The notes below the pieces were generated by a model. That model was given only the letters and a program-made list of their open reading frames with translations. It ran no database searches and had not been told where the DNA came from. A DNA stretch of 43,870 nt from a virus. This document shows positions 34,019-40,312 of this stretch, in pieces. The DNA is taken from positions 1-43,870 of the IMG/VR virus record IMGVR_UViG_3300025892_000042. The stretch is one strand, 5' to 3'. Position 1 is the stretch's first letter. The number at the start of each line of letters is the position of its first letter. The translations under genes were made by a program, and so were the position numbers.

Positions 34019-35109
34019 TGCAACTGTCCTTTCAAAACAGTAAAATATTCTTCTGTGGCATTTATGGGTATGATGAAAAATTTATGATCATCGCCCTTTA
34101 GCAAATCAAACAGTGTGCCGAACTGTCCCACTATGCTGTAACCTGCTTCCTCAAATATTGTTTTTGCTGTTGCCACAATGCTGTGATGCTGTGACATCAA
34201 TTGTTCCTCGTGCAGGATATCAATATATTTAATGCAACTCAACACACCCGGCAAACTGTAATTGTATGTAAAGCCGTGTTCCCAATCAAACTCTTCAGGC
34301 AACACATCGTCAATTTTTTCGTTGTACATGGTGATACTGAGAGGAAAAAATCCTGCTGTGATGGCTTTGCCCATGGTGAATATGTCTGGCTGAATAGGAG
34401 TTTGTTTCCAACCTGCAAAACTGCCAGTCTTTCCTCCGCCAATAAAAATATCATCCATAATCACAATCACACCTTGTTGTTGAATCTGTTTTATTTTGTT
34501 CCAAAATTCTTCTGTGTTGGGTCTTAACTGTTGTCCATAAGAACAAGTTTCCACCATGACACACATAACATCTTGCCAATCTACTGCGTTGATATCAAAA
34601 TCTCTTTTCAATCTAATCACTTGATCATATGGCTTTAGTGTGTAGAAAGGATCATTAAACAAACTGTCCCCCATGTTGTAATTTAAAAATGTGGATCCAT
34701 GATAACTGTTTTCAAAACACACAATCTTTGTGCGTTTGTGTTGTCCCACAAGTTTTTGATATGCACTGGCAAGTTTTATTGCACCTTCGTTGGCGTCTGA
34801 TCCACTCAATGCAAATATACTTTTGTATCCTGTCATAAGAAACAATTTATCAGACAGTTCATAACTGGGCTCATTCAAGTAGAGATTTTCATTCTGCACA
34901 ATGCTTTCTGCTATTTCTGGTTTTACTTTGATATTGTCATACACATAGTCTAATATATCGTGTCTATCAAATCCCAAAGTGAAGCAACCATAATGCAACA
35001 ACGGATCTATAATTTTCTTTCCGTCATCAATATAACCATATTGCCAATGTGGTTTTGCTACATTGGTTAATCTTTGTACACCTGGTATGAGTCCTTTTAA
35101 TGATTTCAT
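34015..35109 (-). CDS. PLP-dependent class III aminotransferase
   Basis: A fold-type I PLP enzyme of 364 aa, shorter than usual class III enzymes (about 400-450). Visible landmarks: LSGSDANEGAIKLA (102-115, phosphate-binding region), SYHGST (135-140), IMDDIF (Asp220, pyridine N) and GKTGSFAGW, and the Schiff-base Lys248 in FTMGKAITAGFFPL. It is likely to interconvert an amine and an aldehyde/keto group or move an amine, as ornithine aminotransferase or glutamate-1-semialdehyde mutase do. Its partner amidinotransferase releases ornithine, a possible substrate. Overlaps the downstream gene by ATGA. Confidence 0.88.
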   Translation of the reverse strand: MKSLKGLIPGVQRLTNVAKPHWQYGYIDDGKKIIDPLLHYGCFTLGFDRHDILDYVYDNIKVKPEIAESIVQNENLYLNEPSYELSDKLFLMTGYKSIFALSGSDANEGAIKLASAYQKLVGQHKRTKIVCFENSYHGSTFLNYNMGDSLFNDPFYTLKPYDQVIRLKRDFDINAVDWQDVMCVMVETCSYGQQLRPNTEEFWNKIKQIQQQGVIVIMDDIFIGGGKTGSFAGWKQTPIQPDIFTMGKAITAGFFPLSITMYNEKIDDVLPEEFDWEHGFTYNYSLPGVLSCIKYIDILHEEQLMSQHHSIVATAKTIFEEAGYSIVGQFGTLFDLLKGDDHKFFIIPINATEEYFTVLKGQLQ

Positions 35110-35117
35110 ATAATTAA

Positions 35118-35654
35118 TTATTGAATTTCAAATACCAATTGATCGTATGTGACGTCTGCTGAATCTGTAAATTGTTTTTTGGATTCTAATGCAACTGTTA
35201 TAGGTAAATCCATATCCACAAAGTTTTGAACGGAAACTTTTTTGGTATCTCCTTGATGGAAAGTTTTATCCAGTTTGTGTGTTTGATCATTCACCGTGAG
35301 TGTTACATCATATTCGTCAGTTAATTTTTCACTGCCTTCAACAAAATTCTTTCTATTAAACGTTGTGGTACATATAGAACTATTGCTGTCAAACACAAAG
35401 TCTACTTCTGTTTTTTCTTTTATGTCACCAAATGAAATATCATAAATTAAATTGACAACGTTTACACTGTCAGAATCAAACAGTATTTGATCTGTCATCA
35501 GCAACGGTAAATTTTCTTCAGCATCGTCAATATTTTCAAACACAACTGCATCATTGATCATCACAGTTAAATTGTTTTTGTATTGATGTTTTTTCAAACT
35601 AAAATATTGTTTGTTGTCTTCTTTTGGACAACGCAGTGTGAAAATTTTATTCAT
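35118..35654 (-). CDS. Unknown beta-rich protein in the amidinotransferase operon
   Basis: A 178-residue, apparently all-beta protein (for example KIFTLRCPKEDNKQYFSLKK, DSVNVVNLIYDISFGD, TTTFNRKNFVEG, DVTLTVNDQTHKLDK). It has no signal peptide, TM or catalytic motif that I can see, and its charge pattern is Asp/Lys rich. It lies 8 bases upstream of the aminotransferase and overlaps the 3' end of the 35647 gene by 8 bases. It could be a substrate carrier or virion accessory protein, but this is unsupported. Confidence 0.75.
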   Translation of the reverse strand: MNKIFTLRCPKEDNKQYFSLKKHQYKNNLTVMINDAVVFENIDDAEENLPLLMTDQILFDSDSVNVVNLIYDISFGDIKEKTEVDFVFDSNSSICTTTFNRKNFVEGSEKLTDEYDVTLTVNDQTHKLDKTFHQGDTKKVSVQNFVDMDLPITVALESKKQFTDSADVTYDQLVFEIQ

Positions 35655-36273
35655 GCTCTATACTGTCTTTAAATTTTACTAATGCTTCTTCAAAACTTAA
35701 ATGGTCTCCTGGTAATTTTAACAAAGTCAATGACAGTGTCCATCTATCTTGTGTAGGATCTGGATTGTAGGTATTGTGTAGTTGACCTACATTCATCAAA
35801 CTGGGTTTGTTGATCACTGCTTGATAAATTAAATCTACATCATTTTCATCTGCACTGTAACACTTGTAACATTCAATGTCTGGTTCTATTCCTGCTTCTT
35901 GAAAACTTTTATTAATTTCTGTTTCATCATGATTAATTTCAACATATTCTTTATCTGATTTAAGTTTGTACCATTTTGTTGTGCTGGTTTCCGGACCCCA
36001 TGTAAAGTTAAGTTTACAGGCATCTCGTTGTCCGGGAGGTATCACAGTGTCGTTGTGAATGGGTATTGCTCCTCCATTGGGTTTGGTATAAAATCCTTCT
36101 ATTACATTTGATATCTTTAAGTTGTATTGAGCAAGCCATTTGAACAATTCGTCTGGCAGTTCAGAAATATTCACATATGAAATAAAATCATTTTCCAATG
36201 CTTTGTTAAAACATCTGGGTTTGGGCATTGTAAATGGTAGTTGTATGTACCTATGATATATGTTGAAGTCCAT
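35647..36273 (-). CDS. 2OG-Fe(II)/Asp-Asn beta-hydroxylase-like protein
   Basis: A 208-residue protein. An iron-site pattern is visible: His73-x-Asp75 in AIPIHNDTVIPP, a distal His166 in NVGQLHNTYN, and Arg177 in DRWTLSLTLL, spaced as in aspartyl/asparaginyl beta-hydroxylase-like oxygenases. The strand KLNFTWGPE follows the first motif. A perfect TATAAATA late box lies 9 bases before the ATG, with no Shine-Dalgarno. It is the first gene of a five-gene operon. Confidence 0.7.
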   Translation of the reverse strand: MDFNIYHRYIQLPFTMPKPRCFNKALENDFISYVNISELPDELFKWLAQYNLKISNVIEGFYTKPNGGAIPIHNDTVIPPGQRDACKLNFTWGPETSTTKWYKLKSDKEYVEINHDETEINKSFQEAGIEPDIECYKCYSADENDVDLIYQAVINKPSLMNVGQLHNTYNPDPTQDRWTLSLTLLKLPGDHLSFEEALVKFKDSIEHE

Positions 36274-36282
36274 GTATGAAAA

Positions 36283-36290
36283 TATTTATA
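36283..36290 (-). promoter_or_regulatory. Perfect T4 late promoter box (TATAAATA), minus strand
   Basis: TATAAATA on the minus strand. The predicted start at 36277 is four bases before the ATG at 36273. It should drive the five-gene amidinotransferase operon late in infection. Confidence 0.75.
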
Positions 36291-36303
36291 GACTGCTGAA
36301 TTT

Positions 36304-36405
36304 ATGTGTTACAGGTATGGTTTTGGTGCGGGTAGACACGTATATGCCTCAACAGACAATGGCCCGTATAATGACGTGTATGACTGTTTAACAGGTGTTT
36401 ATTAG
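36304..36405 (+). CDS. Candidate 33-residue peptide in the divergent gap
   Basis: An open frame for MCYRYGFGAGRHVYASTDNG and then PYNDVYDCLTGVY in the 189-bp gap between two divergent 2OG-oxygenase genes. It is rich in Tyr and Gly and has two Cys (2 and 28). A weak TTGAAG-18 bp-TATAGA promoter would start transcription near 36299, five bases before the ATG. The stop lies in a small TATTAG/CTAATA hairpin. There is no Shine-Dalgarno and I know no homologue, so it may be chance. Confidence 0.35.
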   Translation: MCYRYGFGAGRHVYASTDNGPYNDVYDCLTGVY

Positions 36406-36449
36406 GGCACTCTAATAGCCAATTGTGTAAGCGATAATGTCACAGTCTG

Positions 36450-36455
36450 TATAAT
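36450..36455 (+). promoter_or_regulatory. Candidate -10 box (TATAAT) before the 36463 gene
   Basis: TATAAT places transcription start at 36462, one base before the ATG, as at the other leaderless promoters. A good -35 at 17 bp is missing (GTAAGC); TTGTGT lies at 21 bp. An activator may be needed. Confidence 0.5.
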
Positions 36456-36462
36456 TAATTGT

Positions 36463-37146
36463 ATGTCAAAAGAAATTCAAAACAAAACAGTTAATCTTAA
36501 ACAATGGCAAGATGGAAACGAGCCGCCATTTAATCCAGAAATGGAAGTCGAAATAAAAGACTTTATAGGTGTATTCAAAAAAGCATTCACAAAAGAATGG
36601 TGTGATCATGCAATCAAGTACTTTGATGAAATGACCAAGATGGGATTTGGTAGATCAATTCAAGAAATATCAGGAGCACCCAGACATTTAAAAGACACAC
36701 AAAATTTTAACACATCAAGATTGTATTCGCAAGGCGATAACTTGTTGAGCATTGTTGGAGTTCCTGGAGTACAAGATAAATTTTTAGATACTTTTTGGGC
36801 GTGTTACAATGGAATTTACAGACATCAGTTTTCATCTTTACAAACAGAAGGTGCACCACAGATGGTATATGAAATGAAGATTCAAAGAACTGCACCTGGA
36901 GAAGGTTACCATGTTTGGCATTGGGAACAAAGTAGTAGATCCGACACAACAAGATTTATGGTCATACAAGTTTTCTTAAATGATGTGGAAGAAGGCGGTG
37001 AAACAGAATTATTATACTATCCTAGAAGATTAAAAGCAGAAGCAGGAACATTATTAATATTTCCTGGAAACTATACACACACCCATAGAGGCAACCAGCC
37101 TCTGTCTGGACCGAAGTACACTATTAATACTTGGCTAGAATTCTAA
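36463..37146 (+). CDS. 2OG-Fe(II) oxygenase
   Basis: A 227-residue protein of the marine-phage 2OG-oxygenase type. EGYHVWHWEQ supplies His153-x-Glu155, an HxE rather than HxD start of the iron triad. VFLNDVEEGGETELLYYPRR follows, then GTLLIFPGNYTHTHRGNQPL (distal His206 or 208), and GPKYTINTWLEF where Lys218 takes the place of the usual Arg. It lies alone on the plus strand, convergent with the hemC operon, with a TATAAT box immediately before the ATG. Confidence 0.85.
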   Translation: MSKEIQNKTVNLKQWQDGNEPPFNPEMEVEIKDFIGVFKKAFTKEWCDHAIKYFDEMTKMGFGRSIQEISGAPRHLKDTQNFNTSRLYSQGDNLLSIVGVPGVQDKFLDTFWACYNGIYRHQFSSLQTEGAPQMVYEMKIQRTAPGEGYHVWHWEQSSRSDTTRFMVIQVFLNDVEEGGETELLYYPRRLKAEAGTLLIFPGNYTHTHRGNQPLSGPKYTINTWLEF

Positions 37147-37175
37147 GACCGGTTGCTTAATTAATTTAGATTATA

Positions 37176-37295
37176 TTATTGTTCGAATGACTTTACAGCC
37201 TTCTCTACAATCTTTTCCATCTTGTTGTAAATTTTTATAAAAAAATTATTAATCGATGTGATCACGAATGTGATTATTTGTTTGACTTTTTTCAT
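37176..37295 (-). CDS. Small hydrophobic/amphipathic peptide, 39 aa
   Basis: MKKVKQIITFVITSINNFFI followed by KIYNKMEKIVEKAVKSFEQ: a Lys-rich N terminus, a hydrophobic segment and an amphipathic helix. A good Shine-Dalgarno (AGGGAG, with AAAAGG nearer the ATG) lies upstream. It occupies most of the gap between the convergent 36463 and hemC genes and would be the last gene of the hemC transcript. A membrane-associated peptide is likely, function unknown. Confidence 0.5.
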   Translation of the reverse strand: MKKVKQIITFVITSINNFFIKIYNKMEKIVEKAVKSFEQ

Positions 37296-37336
37296 AGCCT
37301 TTTCTCCCTTGTTTGTGTTTTTATATTTGCCTTTAT

Positions 37337-37359
37337 AAACAAAGCAATTTGCTTTGTTC
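37337..37359. terminator. Hairpin downstream of hemC
   Basis: ACAAAGC and GCTTTGT arms around an AATTT core, 8-9 bp of stem (37338-37346 with 37350-37358). No long U-run follows on either strand, so it may be a weak terminator or an RNA-stabilising element between hemC and the 37295 peptide. Confidence 0.4.
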
Positions 37360-37410
37360 TTTAATATTTACATAAGTTTTTGTGAAACTTATCTGCTACT
37401 ATTGAAATAA

Positions 37411-38274
37411 TTATTGTGGTATAAATGCATGGACAACTTTTTGTGCTAATTTTTTCCACTCAGCAAGTTCTCCAATTTCTTGTATGTGATGAGCAGTTGT
37501 TCCATCATGATAAGAACAACGAATCTGCATCATTCCTTTTTCAGGTCTTGCATCTGCTGTTACGCCTATCGCAGTTTGACAATCTCCGTTTACTAATTCC
37601 AACACATATCTTTCAGCCATCAATTCAATTGTGGGCCATTCTAATATTTGAGGATTCCATATGTCTTTCATTTTTACATCATTGCTTCTTATCTGCACAA
37701 CAACCTTGCCTTGTCCTGCGGCAGGCAACAATTCATTTTCTGGCATCACAGTGTGCTGAACTTCTTTGTTCAATCTATCCAAGGCACATTTTGCCATGAT
37801 GATGCCGTCCACTTCTTGTTTTTGTATTAATTCTAATCTTGTTTGAATATTTCCTCTTATGGGTACAAAACGTAAATCTGATCTTTGATCTCCCAACATC
37901 TTTGCTCTGCGTGGAGCACTTGTGCCTATTCTATATCCACTAGGTATAGAATCAAAATTTTCAAAAGGTCCTACCAATGCATCACGCCTGTCACCTTGTT
38001 CCCACACACAACCTAAAATTTCTGTTCCGTCTGCAATTTCTGTTCCCACATCTTTTGCACTGTGAATAGCACAATCTATTTCTCCTGCAAGGAGTTTGTC
38101 TTCTATTGTGGAACAAAATATGTGTTTACCACCCATTTCATGTATAGGAGTTTTTTGATCTATGTCGCCTTGACTTTTAATTTGAATCAGTTCATAAGGT
38201 TGAACTAAACCTGACGCGGCACCGTCTGCCTGTCGTATGGCGAGAGGAGATCCTCTTGTGCCAATTTGAATCAT
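37411..38274 (-). CDS. hemC: Hydroxymethylbilane synthase (porphobilinogen deaminase)
   Basis: HemC joins four porphobilinogens into hydroxymethylbilane, the linear tetrapyrrole on the way to haem, sirohaem and cobalamin. The start at 38274 gives 287 aa (E. coli 313) beginning MIQIGTRGSPLA, the normal N terminus. An earlier in-frame start would overlap the upstream gene. Conserved parts: GGKHIF (49-54), HSAKDV with catalytic Asp75, GDRRDALVG, IGTSAPRRAKML, PIRGNIQTRL, LLPAAGQGK, and Cys232 in NGDCQTAIG, the attachment site of the dipyrromethane cofactor. All essential residues are present. It is part of a late-box operon of tiny genes. Confidence 0.93.
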   Translation of the reverse strand: MIQIGTRGSPLAIRQADGAASGLVQPYELIQIKSQGDIDQKTPIHEMGGKHIFCSTIEDKLLAGEIDCAIHSAKDVGTEIADGTEILGCVWEQGDRRDALVGPFENFDSIPSGYRIGTSAPRRAKMLGDQRSDLRFVPIRGNIQTRLELIQKQEVDGIIMAKCALDRLNKEVQHTVMPENELLPAAGQGKVVVQIRSNDVKMKDIWNPQILEWPTIELMAERYVLELVNGDCQTAIGVTADARPEKGMMQIRCSYHDGTTAHHIQEIGELAEWKKLAQKVVHAFIPQ

Positions 38275-38281
38275 GATACTG

Positions 38282-38470
38282 CTATGCTCTGCCCCAAGGT
38301 ATTGGATTGCCTTTGTTGTCGACAACTAAATCGCTTGTATCTTTGTACTGGGCAACCATTATGCCTTTGCCTTTGCCTTCAGCGATCCATCTACAAGGTT
38401 TGATTTCTCTTTCGTTGTGATACCTTGTCAAGTGATTGGTAATGATACCTCTTGCTTTTACACCTGCCAT
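38282..38470 (-). CDS. Small protein of unknown function
   Basis: A 62-residue basic protein (MAGVKARGIITNHLTRYHNE, then IKPCRWIAEGKGKGIMVAQY). The second half looks like a small beta hairpin. It lies 7 bases before hemC and 2 bases after the preceding gene, in a tightly packed operon. I recognise no family; a small conserved protein of marine T4-like phages is likely. Confidence 0.65.
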   Translation of the reverse strand: MAGVKARGIITNHLTRYHNEREIKPCRWIAEGKGKGIMVAQYKDTSDLVVDNKGNPIPWGRA

Positions 38471-38472
38471 TT

Positions 38473-38616
38473 TTATCTTCCTTGTCCGTTATAAAATTTA
38501 TGACTGCGTTTTTTAGATTTATTCATCGATGAAAACTTGCAACGTGATTTTTTTCCTGACTGACTAGTTTTCTTAGGTTGTGAAACATGTCCTTCAAATG
38601 ATTTATGTATTTTCAT
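38473..38616 (-). CDS. Very basic 47-residue protein
   Basis: MKIHKSFEGHVSQPKKTSQS followed by GKKSRCKFSSMNKSKKRSHK and a YNGQGR end. It is Lys/Arg/Ser rich with one Cys, ribosomal-protein-like in composition. A Shine-Dalgarno (AGGAAA) lies in the last codons of the upstream gene. It starts 1 base after that gene's stop. The Ser-Lys-Lys-Arg and final GQGR resemble small conserved nucleic-acid-binding-like proteins of marine myophages. Confidence 0.6.
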   Translation of the reverse strand: MKIHKSFEGHVSQPKKTSQSGKKSRCKFSSMNKSKKRSHKFYNGQGR

Positions 38617-38617
38617 A

Positions 38618-38749
38618 TTATTTCCTTACTTGTTTTTTCTTTTTCTTTTTCTTCTTGATTGATCTTTCTGTGTAATCTTGCATCTGAGCAATCATAGCCG
38701 CCCATTCTTCTACAGATGTTTCTTTGACAGTTGCTTTTTTTCCAGCCAT
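38618..38749 (-). CDS. Small protein with poly-lysine tail, 43 aa
   Basis: MAGKKATVKETSVEEWAAMI is followed by a helix and a run of eight lysines, then QVRK. Its start lies 1 base after the stop of the 38751 gene and its stop 1 base before the next ATG, which is the packing expected of a true operon member. Nucleic acid binding is plausible from the charge. No homologue is known to me. Confidence 0.6.
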   Translation of the reverse strand: MAGKKATVKETSVEEWAAMIAQMQDYTERSIKKKKKKKKQVRK

Positions 38750-38750
38750 C

Positions 38751-39020
38751 TTATCTACCTGCTGATTTTTTGGCTTTAAGAGCCTCTTTAACTTTTTGTT
38801 GAATAATCGCTTGTCTGATTTTTCTACCTATTGGCAATTTTTGTACCACGTAGAATTCTTCGCCTCGCTTGGTAGTCCATTCCACTTCAACTTCTTGGGC
38901 TTTGGTTCCACCTTGATAACTCAATACTGCTTTCTTAAAACTCATAGCCGTGATCTCTTTGATCTGCTCTTCTGCTTCAGCAGTTTTATCTATAAATTTA
39001 AATGTTCTTTCTTTAGGCAT
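38751..39020 (-). CDS. Conserved small protein, 89 aa
   Basis: MPKERTFKFIDKTAEAEEQI and then a beta-strand region KAVLSYQGGTKAQEVEVEWT with a basic helical end KEALKAKKSAGR. It has a good Shine-Dalgarno (AGGAG at 39026-39030) and a late box 21 bases upstream. It is the first gene of the operon that includes hemC. Function unknown. Confidence 0.75.
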   Translation of the reverse strand: MPKERTFKFIDKTAEAEEQIKEITAMSFKKAVLSYQGGTKAQEVEVEWTTKRGEEFYVVQKLPIGRKIRQAIIQQKVKEALKAKKSAGR

Positions 39021-39040
39021 ATGTTCTCCTTATTTTGAAG

Positions 39041-39048
39041 TATTTATT
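39041..39048 (-). promoter_or_regulatory. Late promoter box for the hemC operon, minus strand
   Basis: AATAAATA read on the minus strand. The predicted start at 39035 gives a 15-base leader that contains an AGGAG Shine-Dalgarno, so this unit is not leaderless. It faces the sigma70-type promoter at 39072 in a divergent arrangement. Confidence 0.6.
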
Positions 39049-39071
39049 AAATGGTACTATAATTCTACTGC

Positions 39072-39100
39072 TTGACACGGGCAAACAGATGTGTTATACT
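39072..39100 (+). promoter_or_regulatory. Sigma70-type promoter, leaderless arrangement
   Basis: Perfect TTGACA (39072-39077), 17 bp, TATACT (39095-39100). The predicted start at 39107 lies one base before the ATG at 39108. An in-frame codon inside the -35 (39072) cannot be the real start. Confidence 0.8.
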
Positions 39101-39107
39101 GATGTAC

Positions 39108-39455
39108 ATGAGCGAAAAAACTTCACAGATTTTAGAGAATTTAAAGAATATTAGACAGACAGAACCCGAAGAAACATCTTCATCTGGGCCAATTGCAAGT
39201 AATCTAGATGCTGACAGGATTTATGGCAGTATCAACAACACCATACATTTGATCAACAGAGATGGATCGAAACACAAAGGCAAAATTTTCAAAAGAAGAA
39301 TTACCCTCAAAGACATAGACGGTGGCAATTTTTTTGCTCACGCATATGAAACAGATGACGGCAGATGGTTTGACAGAGCAGGACTGCCCTGTGCCAAACC
39401 CAGCACTGTGGTGAAACAATCCACTGAAGAAGCGGATGCTGGCGACAATAACTAA
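39108..39455 (+). CDS. Small early protein of unknown function
   Basis: From the ATG at 39108 (39102 is an alternative six bases earlier) the product is 115 aa: MSEKTSQILENLKNIRQTEP, a Ser-rich linker, a likely small beta domain (RIYGSINNTIHLINRDGSKH, KGKIFKRRITLKDI, FFAHAYETDDGRWFDRAG) and an acidic tail. No recognised family. It sits alone on a strong host-type promoter, so an early host-takeover or regulatory role is possible. Confidence 0.7.
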   Translation: MSEKTSQILENLKNIRQTEPEETSSSGPIASNLDADRIYGSINNTIHLINRDGSKHKGKIFKRRITLKDIDGGNFFAHAYETDDGRWFDRAGLPCAKPSTVVKQSTEEADAGDNN

Positions 39456-39459
39456 CAGC

Positions 39460-39720
39460 ATGATCACCTTGAAAGAATATGAAGATATGCCTGAGTATTG
39501 GGATTACCAACGCAAGATAGCCTTCAACAAAGAAAAATGTATGAAGGCTTGTGAAAACATAGTTGAACGTTTCGAAGATGTGGCAGAAGAAAAAGATGCC
39601 GAGAGTATGTTTGAATTGATGTGGCATCAAATAGAAGCAGAAGATTACGAAGAACCTCCAATAGATTGGATACCCAAAGACCCTGCATTAAGAATTCAAG
39701 GCGAATCATACACAGCATAA
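39460..39720 (+). CDS. Small acidic helical protein
   Basis: The ATG at 39460 gives 86 aa; 39436 is an alternative in-frame ATG overlapping the preceding gene. Sequence parts: MITLKEYEDMPEYWDYQRKI, EKCMKACENIVERFEDVAEE and WHQIEAEDYEEPPIDWIPKD. It is acidic and mostly helical, 4 bases after the preceding stop, so likely co-transcribed. No function known to me. Confidence 0.65.
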   Translation: MITLKEYEDMPEYWDYQRKIAFNKEKCMKACENIVERFEDVAEEKDAESMFELMWHQIEAEDYEEPPIDWIPKDPALRIQGESYTA

Positions 39721-39749
39721 TCATTATGTGTTTTGAGCATACCACTTAT

Positions 39750-39757
39750 GCTAAATA
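39750..39757 (+). promoter_or_regulatory. Late-type box (GCTAAATA) before the riboswitch
   Basis: GCTAAATA, the CTAAATA form seen in marine T4-like phages. The predicted start at 39763 is one base before the first base of the riboswitch. Confidence 0.55.
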
Positions 39758-39763
39758 CATATA

Positions 39764-39808
39764 CGTTCAGGCATCAGGCCCGGAAGTAGGATATATCCGA
39801 AGGAACGC
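39764..39808 (+). ncRNA. Glutamine riboswitch (glnA / Downstream-peptide class)
   Basis: The conserved landmarks of the glutamine aptamer are all present in order: CGTTCA at 39764-39769, CGGAAGTAGG at 39781-39790, a short ATATAT loop and CCGAAGGAACGC at 39797-39808. CGTTC pairs with GAACG (P1) and GGAT with ATCC (P2/P3 region). This class controls glutamine synthetase and small 'downstream peptide' genes in cyanobacteria and marine phage sequences. A Shine-Dalgarno (AAAGGAGG, 39823-39830) follows 14 bases later; CACCT right after P1 could pair with AGGGTG beside it, which would link ligand binding to translation. Confidence 0.88.
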
Positions 39809-39835
39809 ACCTAACTGATAACAAAGGAGGGTGAT

Positions 39836-40033
39836 ATGAGCAGATTCAATCATCTACTTAAAAACTATACGAAAAATTCACAACTTGTCAAAAAGACAAT
39901 GGAACTGTTTCGTGCTAGAAAAGAAGTGGACATAAATGGAAACGGTACTTCTGGACACATGGTAAAACATGGTTCAAACAAAGGTAAAGTACTGGGACAT
40001 CGTTCTACAAAGTCCAATAATAATTGGCAATAA
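39836..40033 (+). CDS. Riboswitch-controlled small basic protein
   Basis: A 65-residue protein, MSRFNHLLKNYTKNSQLVKK then a helix and a Gly/His/Lys/Asn-rich second half (GNGTSGHMVKHGSNKGKVLG, then HRSTKSNNNWQ). It is not a known metabolic enzyme. It has a strong Shine-Dalgarno and sits behind a glutamine riboswitch, in the position of the small peptide genes of the Downstream-peptide class. The name of that class comes from peptides of this size. It may sense or modulate host nitrogen status, for example by binding an inhibitor or enzyme, but that is inference. Confidence 0.75.
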   Translation: MSRFNHLLKNYTKNSQLVKKTMELFRARKEVDINGNGTSGHMVKHGSNKGKVLGHRSTKSNNNWQ

Positions 40034-40035
40034 TT

Positions 40036-40302
40036 CTATTTCTTAGAAAATAAAAAAGACCTGCTGGCGGAACTGTATCTAAAGTTTAGGTTTCGCCAGT
40101 GTGGTTCTTTCCATATAATTTTTTCCCAACTACGACAATCTGTGTTGCCCCAGCCATTATCTAATCGCATTTTTACCTGATATCGTGTTTTAGGAGAGTG
40201 CAATGCAGTTTCCATGAAACGAACTAGATCCACAGAAGTGAATGCAGATTCGCCGTCTAGGGTGTGTCGGATGGTTTTTTTAGTTTGTCGAGTGGGTCGC
40301 AT
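40036..40302 (-). CDS. Small protein of unknown function
   Basis: The start at 40302 gives 88 aa beginning MRPTRQTKKTIRHTLDGESA. A late box (40313-40320) stands 10 bases upstream, and an in-frame ATG at 40323 lies upstream of that box, so the shorter form is preferred. The middle has a Trp-rich segment (GWGNTDCRSWEKIIWKEPHW). It is convergent with the riboswitch gene, 2 bases apart, and divergent from the 40339 gene. Confidence 0.6.
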   Translation of the reverse strand: MRPTRQTKKTIRHTLDGESAFTSVDLVRFMETALHSPKTRYQVKMRLDNGWGNTDCRSWEKIIWKEPHWRNLNFRYSSASRSFLFSKK

Positions 40303-40312
40303 ACTAAATGTA

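Noticed and set aside
39072-39107. Start codon at 39072 for the 39108 gene
   Set aside because: It is the first three bases of the -35 hexamer, upstream of the predicted transcription start.
39621-39818. 65-residue frame running into the riboswitch
   Set aside because: It overlaps the 39460 gene and the aptamer; the conserved RNA explains the sequence.
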